Positions 23,047 through 35,392 of a DNA stretch of 64,000 bases are shown in pieces (positions within the stretch are counted from its first letter, which is position 1; every line of letters begins with the position of its first letter). The notes under the pieces were generated by a model. It searched no databases and was not told the origin of the DNA. It saw only the letters and a program-made list of their open reading frames with translations. The stretch is from Inia geoffrensis (Eukaryota > Chordata > Mammalia > Artiodactyla > Iniidae), in assembly GCA_036417435.1 (NCBI GenBank), contig CM070916.1:20333552-20397551 (forward strand). Reading direction: 5' to 3'. The translations under genes and the position numbers were made by a program.

Positions 23047-25565
23047 TGCTGAGAGAGGCAGGCTAAGCAGAAGGTAGGATGAATGTTGTCATTTCTAGCC
23101 ATGAATTCCGGCGCATCCCTTCTGTGCCACAGATTATTAACATCAAGATACTGTGTTTTACATCCTTAAAGTAACATCCAGTGTGCTAACATCAGGTTTA
23201 GGTTCTCTCCAACCAGTATTGTTGCAAATCAAAAGGAACATCATGCATATAAATGAAATAAGCACACATGAAGATATATAGGTAGAAAGATAAGTAGATA
23301 GGTATATAGATAGATGATTGATAGAGTCAGAGATGGGTGTTTCTCATCTTGGCACACTGCAAAAAACCACATCACTTGGGATGACAGCCCAAACGTCTAT
23401 AAATTTAAATAATAAAGCATAAATGCAATGGGAATTGAAAATTCATTAACTGATCCTACAATGAAGCCCATATAGCTGTCTCTCTGTCTTTTTCTCCGAC
23501 AGAAAGCAAAATGCGGCAATGAACTTGGGCTCCTTTGAGTTATTTACTATCCCGTATTAAAAATAATGGAGTGAAAATGTGGTCTAGTTCTGAAAAGCAG
23601 ACATCAAGTTTTCTCTGACTCACTTTTAAGAGGCAGCTGAAAGCTAAATAACCCAAACTATTGGAACCCTGTGCACAACCACCATATACCGAGCTCTGCT
23701 AAAATCCACTCTCGGTGTCGCTTTTTAAAAGTAGAATTAATACGTCACCAACTGGAGGCTAGGAGCCCTAATTTATTATAATTCAACAGAACACTCTGTA
23801 TTTGTTACAAGAAAAAAGAAGATATACTACTACAAACAATCAAAATGCGAGAGACATCTTGTTTAGATTCTTACGCTATTTCTGATTTAGGGAAGAAACA
23901 TCTCAATTAAAACCAAACACAGAAATAGGGATATGTTAATTCCAAGTAATTAGGAGCCTACAGGCTGACAAATCACCTCCTGGGGTGAGTAAAAGGCTGG
24001 TGTCCGTCCTTGTCCTGTCAGAAGTGCCAGGAGTTGCCTGAGAGTACTTGAGCCCAATGACACTCAGCTGCTCTCATCAGAAGTGAGATGGCACCCAAGG
24101 GGCAGGACGGGGGACTGCCCTGAGCCTTCATTGGTCCAGACAAGCTGTCCCTCACATTTCTTCAGACTTCCAGGTCTGACATCCCTTTACATATTTCTTT
24201 TAACACTTCGTCAGTTACAATTTTTAACCACTTGTTTTAATTCTTGAGTCATTATTTCCTTGGTTTTTATGCAATAATGTCTATTTTTTCTTTATGTTCT
24301 TATAGGGCAATCTTTGATTTTTCTTTTTCAAAATGCTCCTATTTTGACTTGTAAACAATTAACATGGTTAAGAAGAAACAGAACAACAAACCAACACAAG
24401 TCTGCATTAAGGCGTAGAAGGGCTATAATCAGCACATTTAATAGTATTCATACAAACAGCATTAAAATGCATATCAGATTTGACAATCTTACCACAAACG
24501 AATGAACACTCTACTACTAGGACAACAAAGTTCTAAGAGCATCAGAGGAGTCAGGGAAAGGATACATCTGCGAGTTGAATGCATGTGGACTGTCAGGACA
24601 GAAAAAAGGTGGCTACACTGGCTCTATTGAAGAGTGCTGGAGTCCTAGGAGGGCCACCTGAAAATTGCATTTAATATGCTAACACTATTATGAGAATATT
24701 TCTATTCTTCTCATAAAGGTCTTGCTAACAGTAATTAAATTTTAAGACAGTCAGATCTGGAAAGGAATAAAAATACAGTGAAAGTATGATTACGATGGCT
24801 AGAGGAGGTCTTCCCTTTCAAATACTAATTTAAAAAAATTGAATTTCAGTTACCCCGGGACACCAAGGCTGGCCATATCTATATTAAATTATAACCAATC
24901 ACATCTAAGTTCTTAAAAATCTAATACATTTACCACCAAAAGGCCTTGGACTTCAGAAATATGTAAGTGAGATTCTAAATGTATGAGTTTTTCCTTCATC
25001 AGTAGCCACATCAGAGTAAAGAAAAAAAAATAAGACCAAACCATAAAAACCGGGATCAAGATAGCAGACCCTGGGGTATGAAAACCGCACTGGGTCGACA
25101 GAACTAAGATTATGGGGTTGCTGTAGTTCCCAATAAAGAACCCACTTAATTTGAAAAATATGTCTACATATTGGATCAGTTTTAAAGCTAATTTTCATTT
25201 TTCTTATTCACAATCAGTAAGCCTGACTTGTATAACAGCATTTTATTTTTTTTTAGTCATCTGTCCAGCTGAATTCTAACCCAGCTCATCATTCATGAAT
25301 AACGTAAGGATGGTTTGGCAGTGCCAACTGTGTTCAGTCACCATGCCTTGGCCTTCATTTTCACCGAAAGCCCTGGTGCCTTGGTCTTAAGTTTCAATTA
25401 TTATGAACTAATGCATAAAACACTCAAGGAATCCGCAAAGAAAAATTCTGAATGCTTAAGCAATAAAACACTAACTTAATACTTTGGCGAGTCTAACATG
25501 ATTTTTTTAAAAAACATAGATTTTTAAAAAATGTATAGCATCAGTCACATTTGAAGATTTGGTTG
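23047..25565. other. Long unique stretch
   Basis: About 2.5 kb with no exon, RNA gene or confident transposon. A degenerate (GATA)n patch lies at 23274-23318. Frames are under 82 codons. This is among the longest repeat-poor stretches here and is a natural place to test for conserved non-coding sequence. Confidence 0.4.
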
Positions 25566-25762
25566 CAGTCTATTGCAAAGCTCGGTCCTCAGAGGTCTGC
25601 ATGCAGCTAACCACCTGGAAGGCTTGTGCAGATTGCTGGGTCCCACCCCACAGCATTTCTGATTCAATAGGTTCAGTATGGGGCTTAAGAACTTGCATTT
25701 CTAACCAAGTCCCAGTTGATACTGATGCTGCTGGTCTGGGGACCATACTTTGAAAACCACTA
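25566..25762 (+). repeat. MER5A (hAT-Charlie) element, end to end
   Basis: The order follows MER5A from a degraded CAGT-start to the TTTGAAAACCACT end: 'ccacctggaaggcttgtgcagattgctgggtcccacccc', 'tctgattcaataggttcagtatggggc', 'ttgcatttctaaccaagtcccag' and 'gatgctgctggtctggggaccat'. It is a non-autonomous DNA transposon. The open frames of 64 and 69 codons over it are spurious. Confidence 0.9.
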
Positions 25763-25789
25763 GCAAAGTAGATTAGCATACAGGCTTCC

Positions 25790-25995
25790 AGCTTAGAGTG
25801 AGCTGGGTTTACGCGACTCTGCCACTTCCTGGCCTTAAGACCCTGGATAAGTTATTTAGCTTCTCTAAGCCTTAGTTTCTTTATCTATAAATGAGGATAA
25901 AAGCAGTGCCTACATCACAGGATCTTGGTAGATACTAAAGGAGAAAAATGCATGTGGGTTGCTTAGAATATAGCAAATGGCTAGTAATAAATCAG
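25790..25995 (+). repeat. MIR SINE, nearly complete
   Basis: This runs from the tRNA-related head ('gctgggtttacgcgactctgccacttcc') through the core ('ttatttagcttctctaagccttagtttctttatctataaatgagg') to a tail like 'agaatatagcaaatggctagtaataaatca'. Confidence 0.9.
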
Positions 25996-26951
25996 TTCCT
26001 ACTCGGAATAGGATATGGCAAAATTATAAGTAAATGGATTCAAAAGAAAACTTTGAACGCACCCTAGTCAGACAGAGATCTCCTTTGGAAAGAAGGGTGT
26101 ATATCACCGAATCGAGATGCACCCATATTTAAGAATCAAACATCAAACATCTTGTTAACTGCAGGAGGGTGATTATCTTTTTAAATGAAAAACAGTCCAA
26201 CTTCATACCAAGAATGACACCCCTTTACTGTGCCACCTAGCTATTTTATACTCTGTTCAAAACAGTTATTGCTTTGATACATAGAGTGTAATCTACATTT
26301 TTTGCTTAAATATGTGTAACCATATATAATAATGCATTATCAAAGTGTACATATTATAGCTATATGAAAGAAAATATTTTTTAAAAAGCTTAAAAGTCAT
26401 TGTTTCTGCTTAATGGGTAATGGTTACTATACTGTTATGACCTTTTCTCTCTATTCCGGGTTTTTTGGTAGCAGGTAATAAATGGGTATTACTTTTTAAT
26501 CACAGAAAGACCTTAGAATAAATGTTAATGGAACAAACAATTGGGGAATCACAAATTCCCAAGGCATCAGGCTGCTGTGTGACTTTTGTCGATGAGGAAA
26601 TCGGGAAATTGGCGGAGGAGGGGCTGTCAAAAGGAGACCCTTGGGAAAGTTAAACTTCTCTTGGGAAACTAGGAGCTGCTATGGAACCAAAGGAGAAGAT
26701 CGTGTTTAAGCAGTTAGAGGAAAAGCTACTCTGAAGCCAGGATGCTCTGGAGCCAAGTGGTGTATCTGACCCAGACACATGAAAGGATTCCAAGGAAGCT
26801 GGAAGAACTACCCTACTCATGCCTGAGACTACTTCTGTGAGGAAAGGCAGAGAGGACCGTAGGCTTCATTTCAAATCTGAGTTCTTTACCTTTTTTGGAT
26901 CATGCATCCCTTTTAGAACCTGGTGAAAACCTCACAACCTCCTCCTCAGTA
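25996..26951. other. Unique sequence
   Basis: No gene or family recognised. The segment at about 26560-26850 is somewhat GC-richer and could be a worn repeat. Confidence 0.35.
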
Positions 26952-26982
26952 ACACACACGCACACACACACACACACACACA
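26952..26982. repeat. (CA)n microsatellite
   Basis: About 15 units, with one CG interruption. Confidence 0.95.
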
Positions 26983-29307
26983 AAACTTTGGGTGGGAGAG
27001 TCAAGGATCTCTCTGCAGTTGACCTTGTACATCCCCCATGAAGAAACTTTGACTTAAAATAACTGAAACAAGGTAAATATTAATGAGAAAAGCACTCAAA
27101 TCTTTACAGATGTTACCATTTTCTTAAAACTTGTAAGTATATGTTATTTTAAACATTTTATTCTGAAATGGCTATGCTTTGCCATTTCACTGCAGAACAA
27201 AACAGACTAAAAACACATTCTCGTTTTTATAGAAAATCGTAAGTAAGTGGAAAACCATGCTATTCTCTTGGGCTCAGTTGACTACATCAAGAGGCACCTG
27301 ACTATTCCAACTAAAGTTCTAATCCTGTTGTCCCTTGGAAAAGAGTTTATCCCAACTGCAGATCAAATATCCTAATTCAGTTAGTTCAGTAGAATCTCGA
27401 CATTGTGGATTTAACACTAATGAGTTGTGACCATCAGAGAAAGAGAGACATCTTTCATGACCTACAGAAATCTTTCATTTTGCTGAGATAAAAATTTGCA
27501 AGGCTTCTATGAAAGAGTCATTTAGCTAGTGAAGGAGCCCAGGCAAGCACCTGGAATTTGCATCTCACTGGGGCAAGGGGCCTATTATCTTTTTTTTTTC
27601 TTTTTTTTTTGGCTTTTCAGAAGTTTTCCAATAGCATTCTCTAATTTGGAAGGGAAAAACAGGCAGTCACATAATTGCGGGACACAACCTTTGAAAATTT
27701 ATATTTATTTTTTAACAGGGGTCTTCAGTAGCTTCAAAAAGAAGGGGAGAGAACTAACAGGAAGTCTCTACTCTGTGATTTATGCTCTTAGGGACATTAC
27801 CTCATGAAGGTTTACTCATCCCAAAGTAAAGTGATGGAAAATGCCATACACGGAAAACTTGAAAGCACCAATTAGGATGCAAAACGTCTCCAGAAATGAT
27901 TGATTTCCTCTCCCTGATTTCTGACCGAGTATCCTTTCTGTTTATAAAGATCTCTAGGGACTTTCACAGGCTCCCTGAAGAAACTAAATAATCCCAAATT
28001 AAAAATCCATATACGCAGAGGCGATCAATCCCTGTTCTTCATTTTTTTTAGGCTTGCTCAGTGGATGTCACTGAAGACCTTCGATCTGCCAGCTCTGCCC
28101 TAAGCCAATAAACCAGTCCTAGCAAGCACCTCAGTCATTAGACAGCGGGTGGCAATAAATCTTGCCAATTCAGAGTGAAGTGTGCTTGGGGAGGGTTTAC
28201 CATTTTGCTGCCTGCCAGGCTCCATTTGCCTAATTAGTATGACTGGGCCTGGCCTTTGTGGCTTCATCTGTAGGCCGAGACACCAGTTCTTCAGTCCAGG
28301 CTGGGGCCCACACACCCTGTCTGATTTTGTCAGCCTTCTCTGCCTTACGAGATGGGTCTGTCCTCATCAGAGCCATCCAACCAGCCTGAGCTTCCCATTC
28401 CCAACGCTGTCACTGCCCTGATGCTAAATATTCCTGCTGCCCAGCATGAGGGTTACTGTATCGTGGCATCTTAGCTATCAAAATCAAAGATGAAGGGCAT
28501 TGGGACACAATCGTTGGGGCTGGTGATCTTTCACTGAGGTAAGGAGAGGGAGGAATCCCATAGTTTAGTGGGTATTTTCCATCCTGGCCCTCTTGCTTCC
28601 AGCCTGTCACTAAAGCCCCATAAGGCCCTAGTCTAAGCTTCCCTAGGGAAAGACAAAAGCCACTCTAAGATGCATATCTTCTGCATTTCTGGGTTGTAAC
28701 CATCATCTATCTTAAACTACACTCTCCTTAAGATAAAAGACAATCCAGGAGGGTCACACTGATTTTTGGTCAATAGATGTGCTTTCAAGTGATTTTTATC
28801 AGTAGCGTAGGAGGGCTTCCTTTTGCTCCAAGCGCAAAGTTTTAAATATGACTCATGAACTCTTTTAGTGGCATTCAATAATCTGGTACATAATGTAACC
28901 AGGGATTACTTACCGATAATCCCTATATTTCAAACAAGTTATATTTCACAAGTTTTTTGGTAATTTGTCTGAGTTTAGACTATGGTTTTCCTTAGAATAT
29001 AAAATATTTTAGCTCAGTAAAAGAAACTTCCGAAGTTTACATCTCATATTTTAGTTTCTTTCAAGTCTCTTATCTCTAGTGACTTTGTTAATAAATTAGT
29101 TGTTCAAAGGTGAATTCTTTCAGAAAACTTTTGTGAATATGTTCAGCCATGTCTTCATCATGCAAAGCAGAAGAGTTAGTGACTCAACTTTAAGGACGTG
29201 AACTAATTTGTTTTGAACTAAATCAGGCAGAAGCAGCTGATTTATTAAAGTTGAATATATCCTCATGAAACCGATCCTCAGTGTAGAATACTGTATTATT
29301 GTAATTG
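26983..29307. other. Long unique stretch
   Basis: About 2.3 kb with no recognised exon or transposon. T-rich runs lie at 27589-27610. 28160-28420 is more GC-rich, with overlapping frames on both strands (71 and 79 codons) but no domain, splice-consistent exon or family match that I can defend. Confidence 0.4.
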
Positions 29308-29683
29308 CAAAGATATTTCCTTTCTTTCTTTATTTTTTTAGGCTGCATTGGGTCTTTGTTGCTGTGCACGGGCTTTTCTCTAGTTGTGGCGGGCAGGGGC
29401 TACTCTTCGTTACGGTGTGCGGGCTTCTCATTGCAGTGGCTTCTCTTGTTGCGGAGCACGGGCTCTAGGCATGTGGGTTTCAGTAGTTGTGACACACGGG
29501 CTCAGTAGTTGTGGCACGTGGGCTCAGTAGTTGTTACACACGGGCTCAGTAGTTGTGGCACACGGGCTTAGTTGCTGTGAGGCATGTGGGATCTTCCTTG
29601 ACCAGGGATGGAACCTGTGTCTCCCGCACTGGCAGGCGGATTCTCAACCACTGTGCCACCAGGAAAGTCCCACAAAAATATTT
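29308..29683 (-). mobile_element. Antisense CHR SINE with 22-bp expansion
   Basis: The body is at about 29319-29672. The minus-strand head GGGACTTTCCTGGTGGCACAG, a B-box-like segment and the long-form 3' portion are present. The middle holds four tandem 22-base units of CAGTAGTTGTGRCACACGGGCT type at 29481-29502, 29503-29524, 29525-29546 and 29547-29568. Short imperfect flanks CAAAGATATTT (29308-29318) and CAAAAATATTT (29673-29683) are the likely target duplication. It is more diverged than the short-form copies. Confidence 0.88.
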
Positions 29684-30606
29684 TAAAAGTAGTTGTCTTA
29701 GGAGAAATCTAATTTGCTTTTGAGTAACGTCCTTTTCATTTTTTGAAATTACATGACCCTTACTCTGAATAACTGATTAATAGGCATCTATCAAAATACA
29801 AGTCCTTGTAGGAAAGATAATTGTGCCATGCTGTATTTTGTCCCTTTGAAAGCAGGTTGAATATATAATGAGGACATTAGCCCAGCTAGGAAAACTTAGG
29901 CTTTTGCACATCTTTCCTTTGAGGCTAAAATCTGTAACCTCAACATTGCAAATATTAGACCTGTTTCTCTGAGGCTTTGATGTTGATGGGAGTTTTTTAC
30001 CAAGATCAGGTTGTTAGGGCACAGGGTAAGGCAAAAACCACTTTCAAGTAGCTCCTGCAATTAGCACCTAATTAATGAGGTGTGAAGTGTGAGTGACTGG
30101 AGGTTCCTTGATAGAGCACAGTGTCCTATCACTGGGTGCCTCATTACTCACTTAATTTTAGATTTCCAGCAGCAGCAACCGTGGGTATGGAAGGATGTCC
30201 TAGCAGAGCTGGGAAGAATACCCTGCTAAAAAGGAGGTGTCAGCCTACCGTAAGCATAATTACATTCCAGATGAGGTTGGCCACCTCAGAAAGAACAGGA
30301 AAAGCACCTTTTGCATTTGATGAACTCTTGATTATTGCTCCCCATATGCTGCCTTCTTTTAAACCTTTCCAGTGAGATAACATCTCATCTCTCAGTTTTT
30401 GCTTCTCAGGTCTTGCTGTGTCTGTGAATACTCATTCCTTAAGCAGAGTTGATTTATGGTACTAGGACTTTTGTGCATGGCACATGGGCTGGGGGCTACA
30501 GTAGGCTACAAAAGAGCCCTTTAGAACAATCACTGGTTTGGTGCCATTCCTGGAGACTTAGCTTAGGTATACTCTCGGTGGAGGTATGACCAATAAGAGA
30601 ATGACT
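29684..30606. other. Unique sequence
   Basis: No gene or confident repeat recognised. Confidence 0.35.
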
Positions 30607-30994
30607 ATAAAGAGGACGCTTCGATTCCACATATAAGTGATATCATACAGTATTTGTCTTTCTCTGCCTGACTTATCTCACTTAGCATAATGCCTTCAGG
30701 GTCCATCCCTGTTGTAGCAAATGGCAGGATTTTCTTCTTTCTCATGGCTGAATTCCATACAGCATTTATATTTTAAAGTTGCTAAGAAACTAGATCTTAA
30801 ATGTTCTCACCACAAAAAAAGAAATGATAACTACAGGACACGACGGAGATGCTAACACTGCGGCAGTAATCGTATTGCAATATATAAATGTGTCAAATCA
30901 ACACGTGTACACAAACTTACACAATGTTATATGTCACTTATATCTCAATAAAAATGTTCTGATTAAAAAAGTAAAACATAAAAAGAGGTCCCTT
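30607..30994 (+). mobile_element. L1 insertion with 5' inversion (twin priming)
   Basis: Two L1 pieces lie in opposite orientation. 30622-30762 is antisense L1 ORF2/3'UTR sequence ('ccacatataagtgatatcatacagta', 'cttagcataatgccttcagggtccatcc', 'ctcatggctgaattcca'). 30763-30978 is sense L1 3' end ('aagttgctaagaaactagatcttaaatgttctcaccac', 'tatatctcaataaaaatg'). The junction pattern is that of twin-primed reverse transcription. Candidate imperfect target copies are ATAAAGAGGACGCTT (30607-30621) and ATAAAAAGAGGTCCCTT (about 30978-30994). Confidence 0.82.
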
Positions 30995-31054
30995 AAGATC
31001 TCTATTTTTTTCAAAATATCTTGCAAAGTGCAGTTCAATTCACCATATGGATCT

Positions 31055-31145
31055 TAGATAAGCCCCTTAATTTTCTCTCTCTCGCTTTCTTCCCCTGTAG
31101 AATGGGGATAATAATCATACTCAGTGAGAGTCAGATGAAATCCTG
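31055..31145 (+). repeat. MIR SINE fragment
   Basis: 'ccccttaattttctctctctcgctttcttcccctgtagaatggggataataatcatactc' is the MIR core, and the copy is truncated. Confidence 0.7.
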
Positions 31146-32696
31146 AATGTGACTGTCCTTTGTTCGTTGATTGCTTAAAAGCATTAATATCTTCACTGTT
31201 AACAACTAGAGGACCTTCAATGGCAAAACAGAGAAAAGAGTGACAGGATGGTGCAGGGACAGCTTTAAAAAGAGAGAAGTAAGAGGGAGAGAATACCAGG
31301 AGGTGCAGAGGTGAGGACAGCTTGGTGCTTGGCTGGGTTTCCAGCTCAGTGATAACATCGAGGAAATGGATGTCTTTTATGTCTCCTTAGGCTACACTTC
31401 ATCCTAAGGTTACTACATGCTGCCGTGCGCAGTCAGGACCCTGGGTTTCCTTTTCTACATCCAGGGGGAGTGAGGGTTTCTTCTAGTAGCTGTCGCAGCA
31501 GGGCAAAGGAGACCCTTCTTCTAAAGCCCCCATCAACTATCTCTTCATTTCTCCTTGGTCTGAACTGAGTCATGTGTCCATATATGAACCAAGCAGATGG
31601 GCTTTGCTGATGGAACCAATACAATCAGTATACCAAACTACAGTTAATACGAACCTCACCCAAACCACCTGGCAGCCATAAAACTGGGAAAAGTATCAAC
31701 AGAAAGTCACTTGTCAGATGACTACAAGGTACAGAGTATTTTTCTTATCTCTTCAGTTGCTGCCAGACTATTTTTCATGCTTCCGAGGATCCTCTGAATA
31801 TCTAATGTCAAGACAGCACAAAGGTACAAACCTTGCTTAGTAAGAAGCCACTGTTGACAGATGATGCCCAGATCCTTGTAGGGTCTGGAAATACTGAGGA
31901 ACAGGGGAAATTAAATCAAATACCAATGTCAGGTATCAAAAATTTCTCAAGCCTTTTAGTTACTAGATCATTCCAAATAGTTAAATACTAATTCATGAGA
32001 GTACTGCACACACTAAACTCTAATTTTTCATGTCCATAAATATGTATATTATAAATATGTATTAATATATCCATGTATCTATAAGTACATATTTAATATT
32101 AAATGAATTTCTATGGAAATTTCCATAATCCCTATTCATTAGAATAGGATATGGTGAGATCACTTTTATGTATTCTAAAGCCAGTCCAAGAAAACCTGTA
32201 AATGTTTCTAATTTGAAATTTTGTTTAAAAAGGATATGAAAGTGTATGGCCATTTTAATTGGATTAAATGTGACTTTCCTCTAAGTCTTTGATTTCAGGT
32301 CGCTTGTAACTAACCATGTGCTTTTTCAGAAAAGGTTTTGCTACAAATAAGATAGTACTTCCTGAAAACTGTTTTACGTTAAGGAACACATTCAGTTAAA
32401 GAAAAAGCTAGTAAAATGCAAGTGAATAGCCTTGTAAATACTGTATTAATCACTATTTTTTAAACTAATTTTGTTAGCCAGTTCCTTGTCACAGAATTAA
32501 ATTATAATTATACAGAATTGTAAAACTGCCTTTGGATAAGGCTATAGAAATTTAAAGATTTAAGAGAACTTTGATCTTCATGTTTCTTCAAGATAAAAAA
32601 ATTAAATGTATCGAGCTCTTACTTTTCTCAGTATTTTCTGTTTTCTTGCTCTTCACTTCCAAAGCCCACTCTGCCCCACAGCAAATGGGCATTCTT
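31146..32696. other. Unique sequence
   Basis: About 1.5 kb with nothing recognised. 32030-32095 is an AT-rich TATGTATAT patch. Confidence 0.35.
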
Positions 32697-32938
32697 TCAC
32701 TTCCTCTATTTTTTTTTTTTTTTTTTTTAGTGGTACGCGGGCCTCTCACTGCTGTGGCCTCTACCGCTGCGGAGCACAGGCTCCGGATGCGCAGGCCCAG
32801 CGGTCATGGCTCACAGGCCCAGGCGCTCTGCGGCATGTGGTATCTTCCCGGACCAGGGCACGAACCCGTGTCCCCTGCATCGGCAGGCGGACTCTCAACC
32901 ACTGCGCCACCAGGGAAGCCCCTCACTTCCTCTATTTT
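32697..32938 (-). mobile_element. Antisense short-form CHR SINE, well preserved
   Basis: The body is at 32713-32922. The minus-strand head GGGCTTCCCTGGTGGCGCAG and B-box segment GGGTTCGTGCCCTGG are intact, followed by a long A tail (T-run on the plus strand). The duplication TCACTTCCTCTATTTT is a perfect 16 bases at 32697-32712 and 32923-32938. Frames of 130 and 162 codons across this region are SINE read-through. Confidence 0.96.
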
Positions 32939-33194
32939 AATGGTCACTTTGCTAAGGGCGCCAGATCAAACCTATGCCTTATGCTTGCATTCTTTTGAAA
33001 GATCTGAGTTGAAAGGAATTAAAATAATAAGTTCAGTTACAAATTGTACCTTAAAATGAGAACCTCTAATACTTATTTTTACCATACATTCATAAGCATT
33101 TCTAGAAAGAGCTTAAGAAATGACAGTTAATTTTACTGAGTCATTGGCCAGGGGATTACATATTAGATTCTAAAAACTAATTCAGTAAATTTGT

Positions 33195-33290
33195 CAACAG
33201 TTGTTGAAGGGTTACAGTGTGTCTAGCGTTAGAGGGATTTAAGGGACCACGATGTTATATCTATGTCCTGGGAGCTTGCAATGAATCCTG
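33195..33290 (-). repeat. Possible antisense L2 fragment
   Basis: 'cagttgttgaagggttacagtgtgtctagcgttagaggg...ctatgtcctgggagcttgcaatg' follows the antisense L2 3'-end order but is badly worn. Confidence 0.4.
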
Positions 33291-33544
33291 ATTAGTAAAG
33301 GGAGTAAGGCATTTAGAATGCACCTTATAATGTTCATTATTTATCTAAAAATGATTTGATTTAATGCAATGACAAATTTCTCTAATCCGTTCCTTAAATA
33401 TTTGTCTTAGGTCACTTGGTTATTATCAGGTAGAAGCCTTCATAGGTCTATGCAGTGATAGGTACTGTGTAGAATAAACACCAGAAAGATCTTTCACAGT
33501 TCGTAACTCGAGGTCAGTAACAGTAAGAGAGCAGTAACATTTGT

Positions 33545-33640
33545 TGCATCAGGAATCACACATACTTATTGAACTGCTACTGTGTGCTTAAACCTGGGAA
33601 ATATAAGGAGATACACAGCATTTTCAGACTTCTTAAGCAA
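33545..33640 (-). repeat. Antisense L2 3'-end fragment
   Basis: 'cacatacttattgaactgctactgtgtgcttaaacctgggaaatataagg' corresponds to the antisense L2 pattern 'tatttattgagcacctactatgtgccaggcactg'. Confidence 0.55.
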
Positions 33641-34889
33641 ACATGAGCACATATGTATGGAACACAAACCACTTCCAGCATAGATGTGTATGTGGTATTG
33701 GAAAACACAGTACAGCTTTCAGAGATCTCTCCTATTCACTCCTCCCATCTATTCATAATTGAAACTACTACTTCTGTACATCGAGACATGTACTTTCACC
33801 ATAGTACATGTAGCACTGAATTACAATTACTCATTTGCACAGTTGGCCTTCTCCAACGGATGCCAAACTTCTGACTGTAGGTGTCTCACTTTTCTCATCT
33901 CAGTCCCTGAGGCACCAGCAAAATGCCTAGTCACACTGCAGTCACTCAATCATCACTTATGGAAATGAAATGGAGTAAAAAGTGGCAAAGCCACAGCACT
34001 ACTTTCTGTATTTGGAGATTATCCATCAAGCTTCCCTTCCTCACTCTTCCTTCTGCCTTATTATTCAAGTCCAAAACACTGGTTAGGGAGAAACTGCTTA
34101 AATCCATGACATCACTTTCAGTCCTAAGTAAGAAAAACAAACAAAGAAAAGCAAACAAACAAAATTGATAGTAAACGCTCCTTTGCTCTTAAAGCACTTA
34201 GTAGCTGTGCTAGGCCAGGCCACCAAGATTAGTCCAAGTTCGTGACTTGGGCTCAGCTAAGGCTGCTTACGCTTTCTTGGACCAGCAAATAAATAGAGCA
34301 AAGGATGCATAGGAGACTAAAGTACATAAGTGAGCTGTCTATCAAAGCTGTGCCCAAAAGTAGGGGTCTGGTAGCTCATGCGAAGTAAAAAAATCTACTA
34401 GAAGAGAAGAAATTTACCTTAGTTCTCATAGACCTTGTGTCACTCTTTTTTCCTATTTCAGGGAAGTACAGGAATTGGGGACCCTCCAAGTCCTCGACGG
34501 TCGTCCCATTGCTATCCAGCTGTACTATAGTTACATTCTTATTCCTATTTTATCATCAAATTTATTTGAGTTATCAGTGAAGCAGATTTCCCTGCAGCTT
34601 GTGACACTAGGAAGGGCCACCAGAATCAATCATTTGGCATTAAGGTGGGCCAGACAAGAAAAGGTGCCCGAGGGAGGGTTTCTCACCTTGTAATTTAACT
34701 CAGTCAAAGACCTTAGTGAAATAACTTTTCCTAGGAAATGTAAAGGCACAAAGTTCAAGTCAGAGGACCATGGTGCCTTTCCTTTTACAACTGGCCTGTG
34801 ATCACAGCAGGAGAGATGGAGCTGATGAGTGTGCTGGGCCATGGGGAGAGGGCTGGCCAGGCCAGGTGTGACTTTTCACCCTACTTTTC
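33641..34889. other. Unique sequence
   Basis: No gene or family repeat recognised. Several overlapping frames of 62-81 codons occur on both strands without domains. Confidence 0.35.
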
Positions 34890-35392
34890 CAGTACTAGTC
34901 ATCTTTTCCTACATAACATATTGCCACAAAACCTAGCGGCTTCATACAACAATCCTTTATTCGATTGTGATTCTGGGAATCAGTGATTTTGGTTGGCCTC
35001 AGCTGGTTGGTTTTTTGGCTGGTCTCATCTGAAATCATGAACGAGGCCACAGTCATCTGGTGGCTTAACTGGGGCTGGAATGCCTAGCAGGCTTTGCACA
35101 CATAGCTGACACTGAAGGCTGGCAGCCAGGGCACCTGGGTTCTTCTCCGCTCGCCTCTCTGGCAGGCCAGCTCCTTTCACCTCCTGGTGACAGCACTCCC
35201 AGAGGCTGAGAGAGGATGCCCTGAGGCCTCATGAGGCTCCAGCTGAGAGTTCTCACAGAAACACATCCACCCCACTCCACAGCCAAAGCAAGATACAGGG
35301 TCAGCCCAGATAGAGGGGGTAGAGAAACAGACCACTCCTCCTGCCAGGAGGCACTACAAATTATTTGTGGTCATTTTTAAGCTACCAAACTT
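34890..35392 (-). repeat. Antisense LTR-like (MaLR-type) relic
   Basis: 'ctacataacatattgccacaaaacctagcggcttcatacaacaatcctttattc' is the reverse complement of the usual 3' end of MaLR-like LTRs ('aataaatgttgttttaagccactaagtttgtggtaatttgtta'). 'gatgccctgaggcctcatgaggctccagctgag' and 'tttgtggtcatttttaagctacc' fit the rest of such an LTR. Subfamily not asserted. The 73-codon frame over it is spurious. Confidence 0.6.

Noticed and set aside
27589..27610. T-rich run as the tail of an antisense SINE or retrocopy
   Set aside because: No CHR body follows and no target duplication was found.
29481..29568. Regularly spaced 22-bp repeats resembling a CRISPR-like array
   Set aside because: The units are directly adjacent without unique spacers and lie inside a SINE of a mammalian genome.
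32571..33059. Open frame of 162 codons on the plus strand
   Set aside because: Its middle is antisense CHR SINE sequence and its start and end lie in flanking unique DNA. Similar frames appear over every CHR copy because the SINE lacks stops in two frames.
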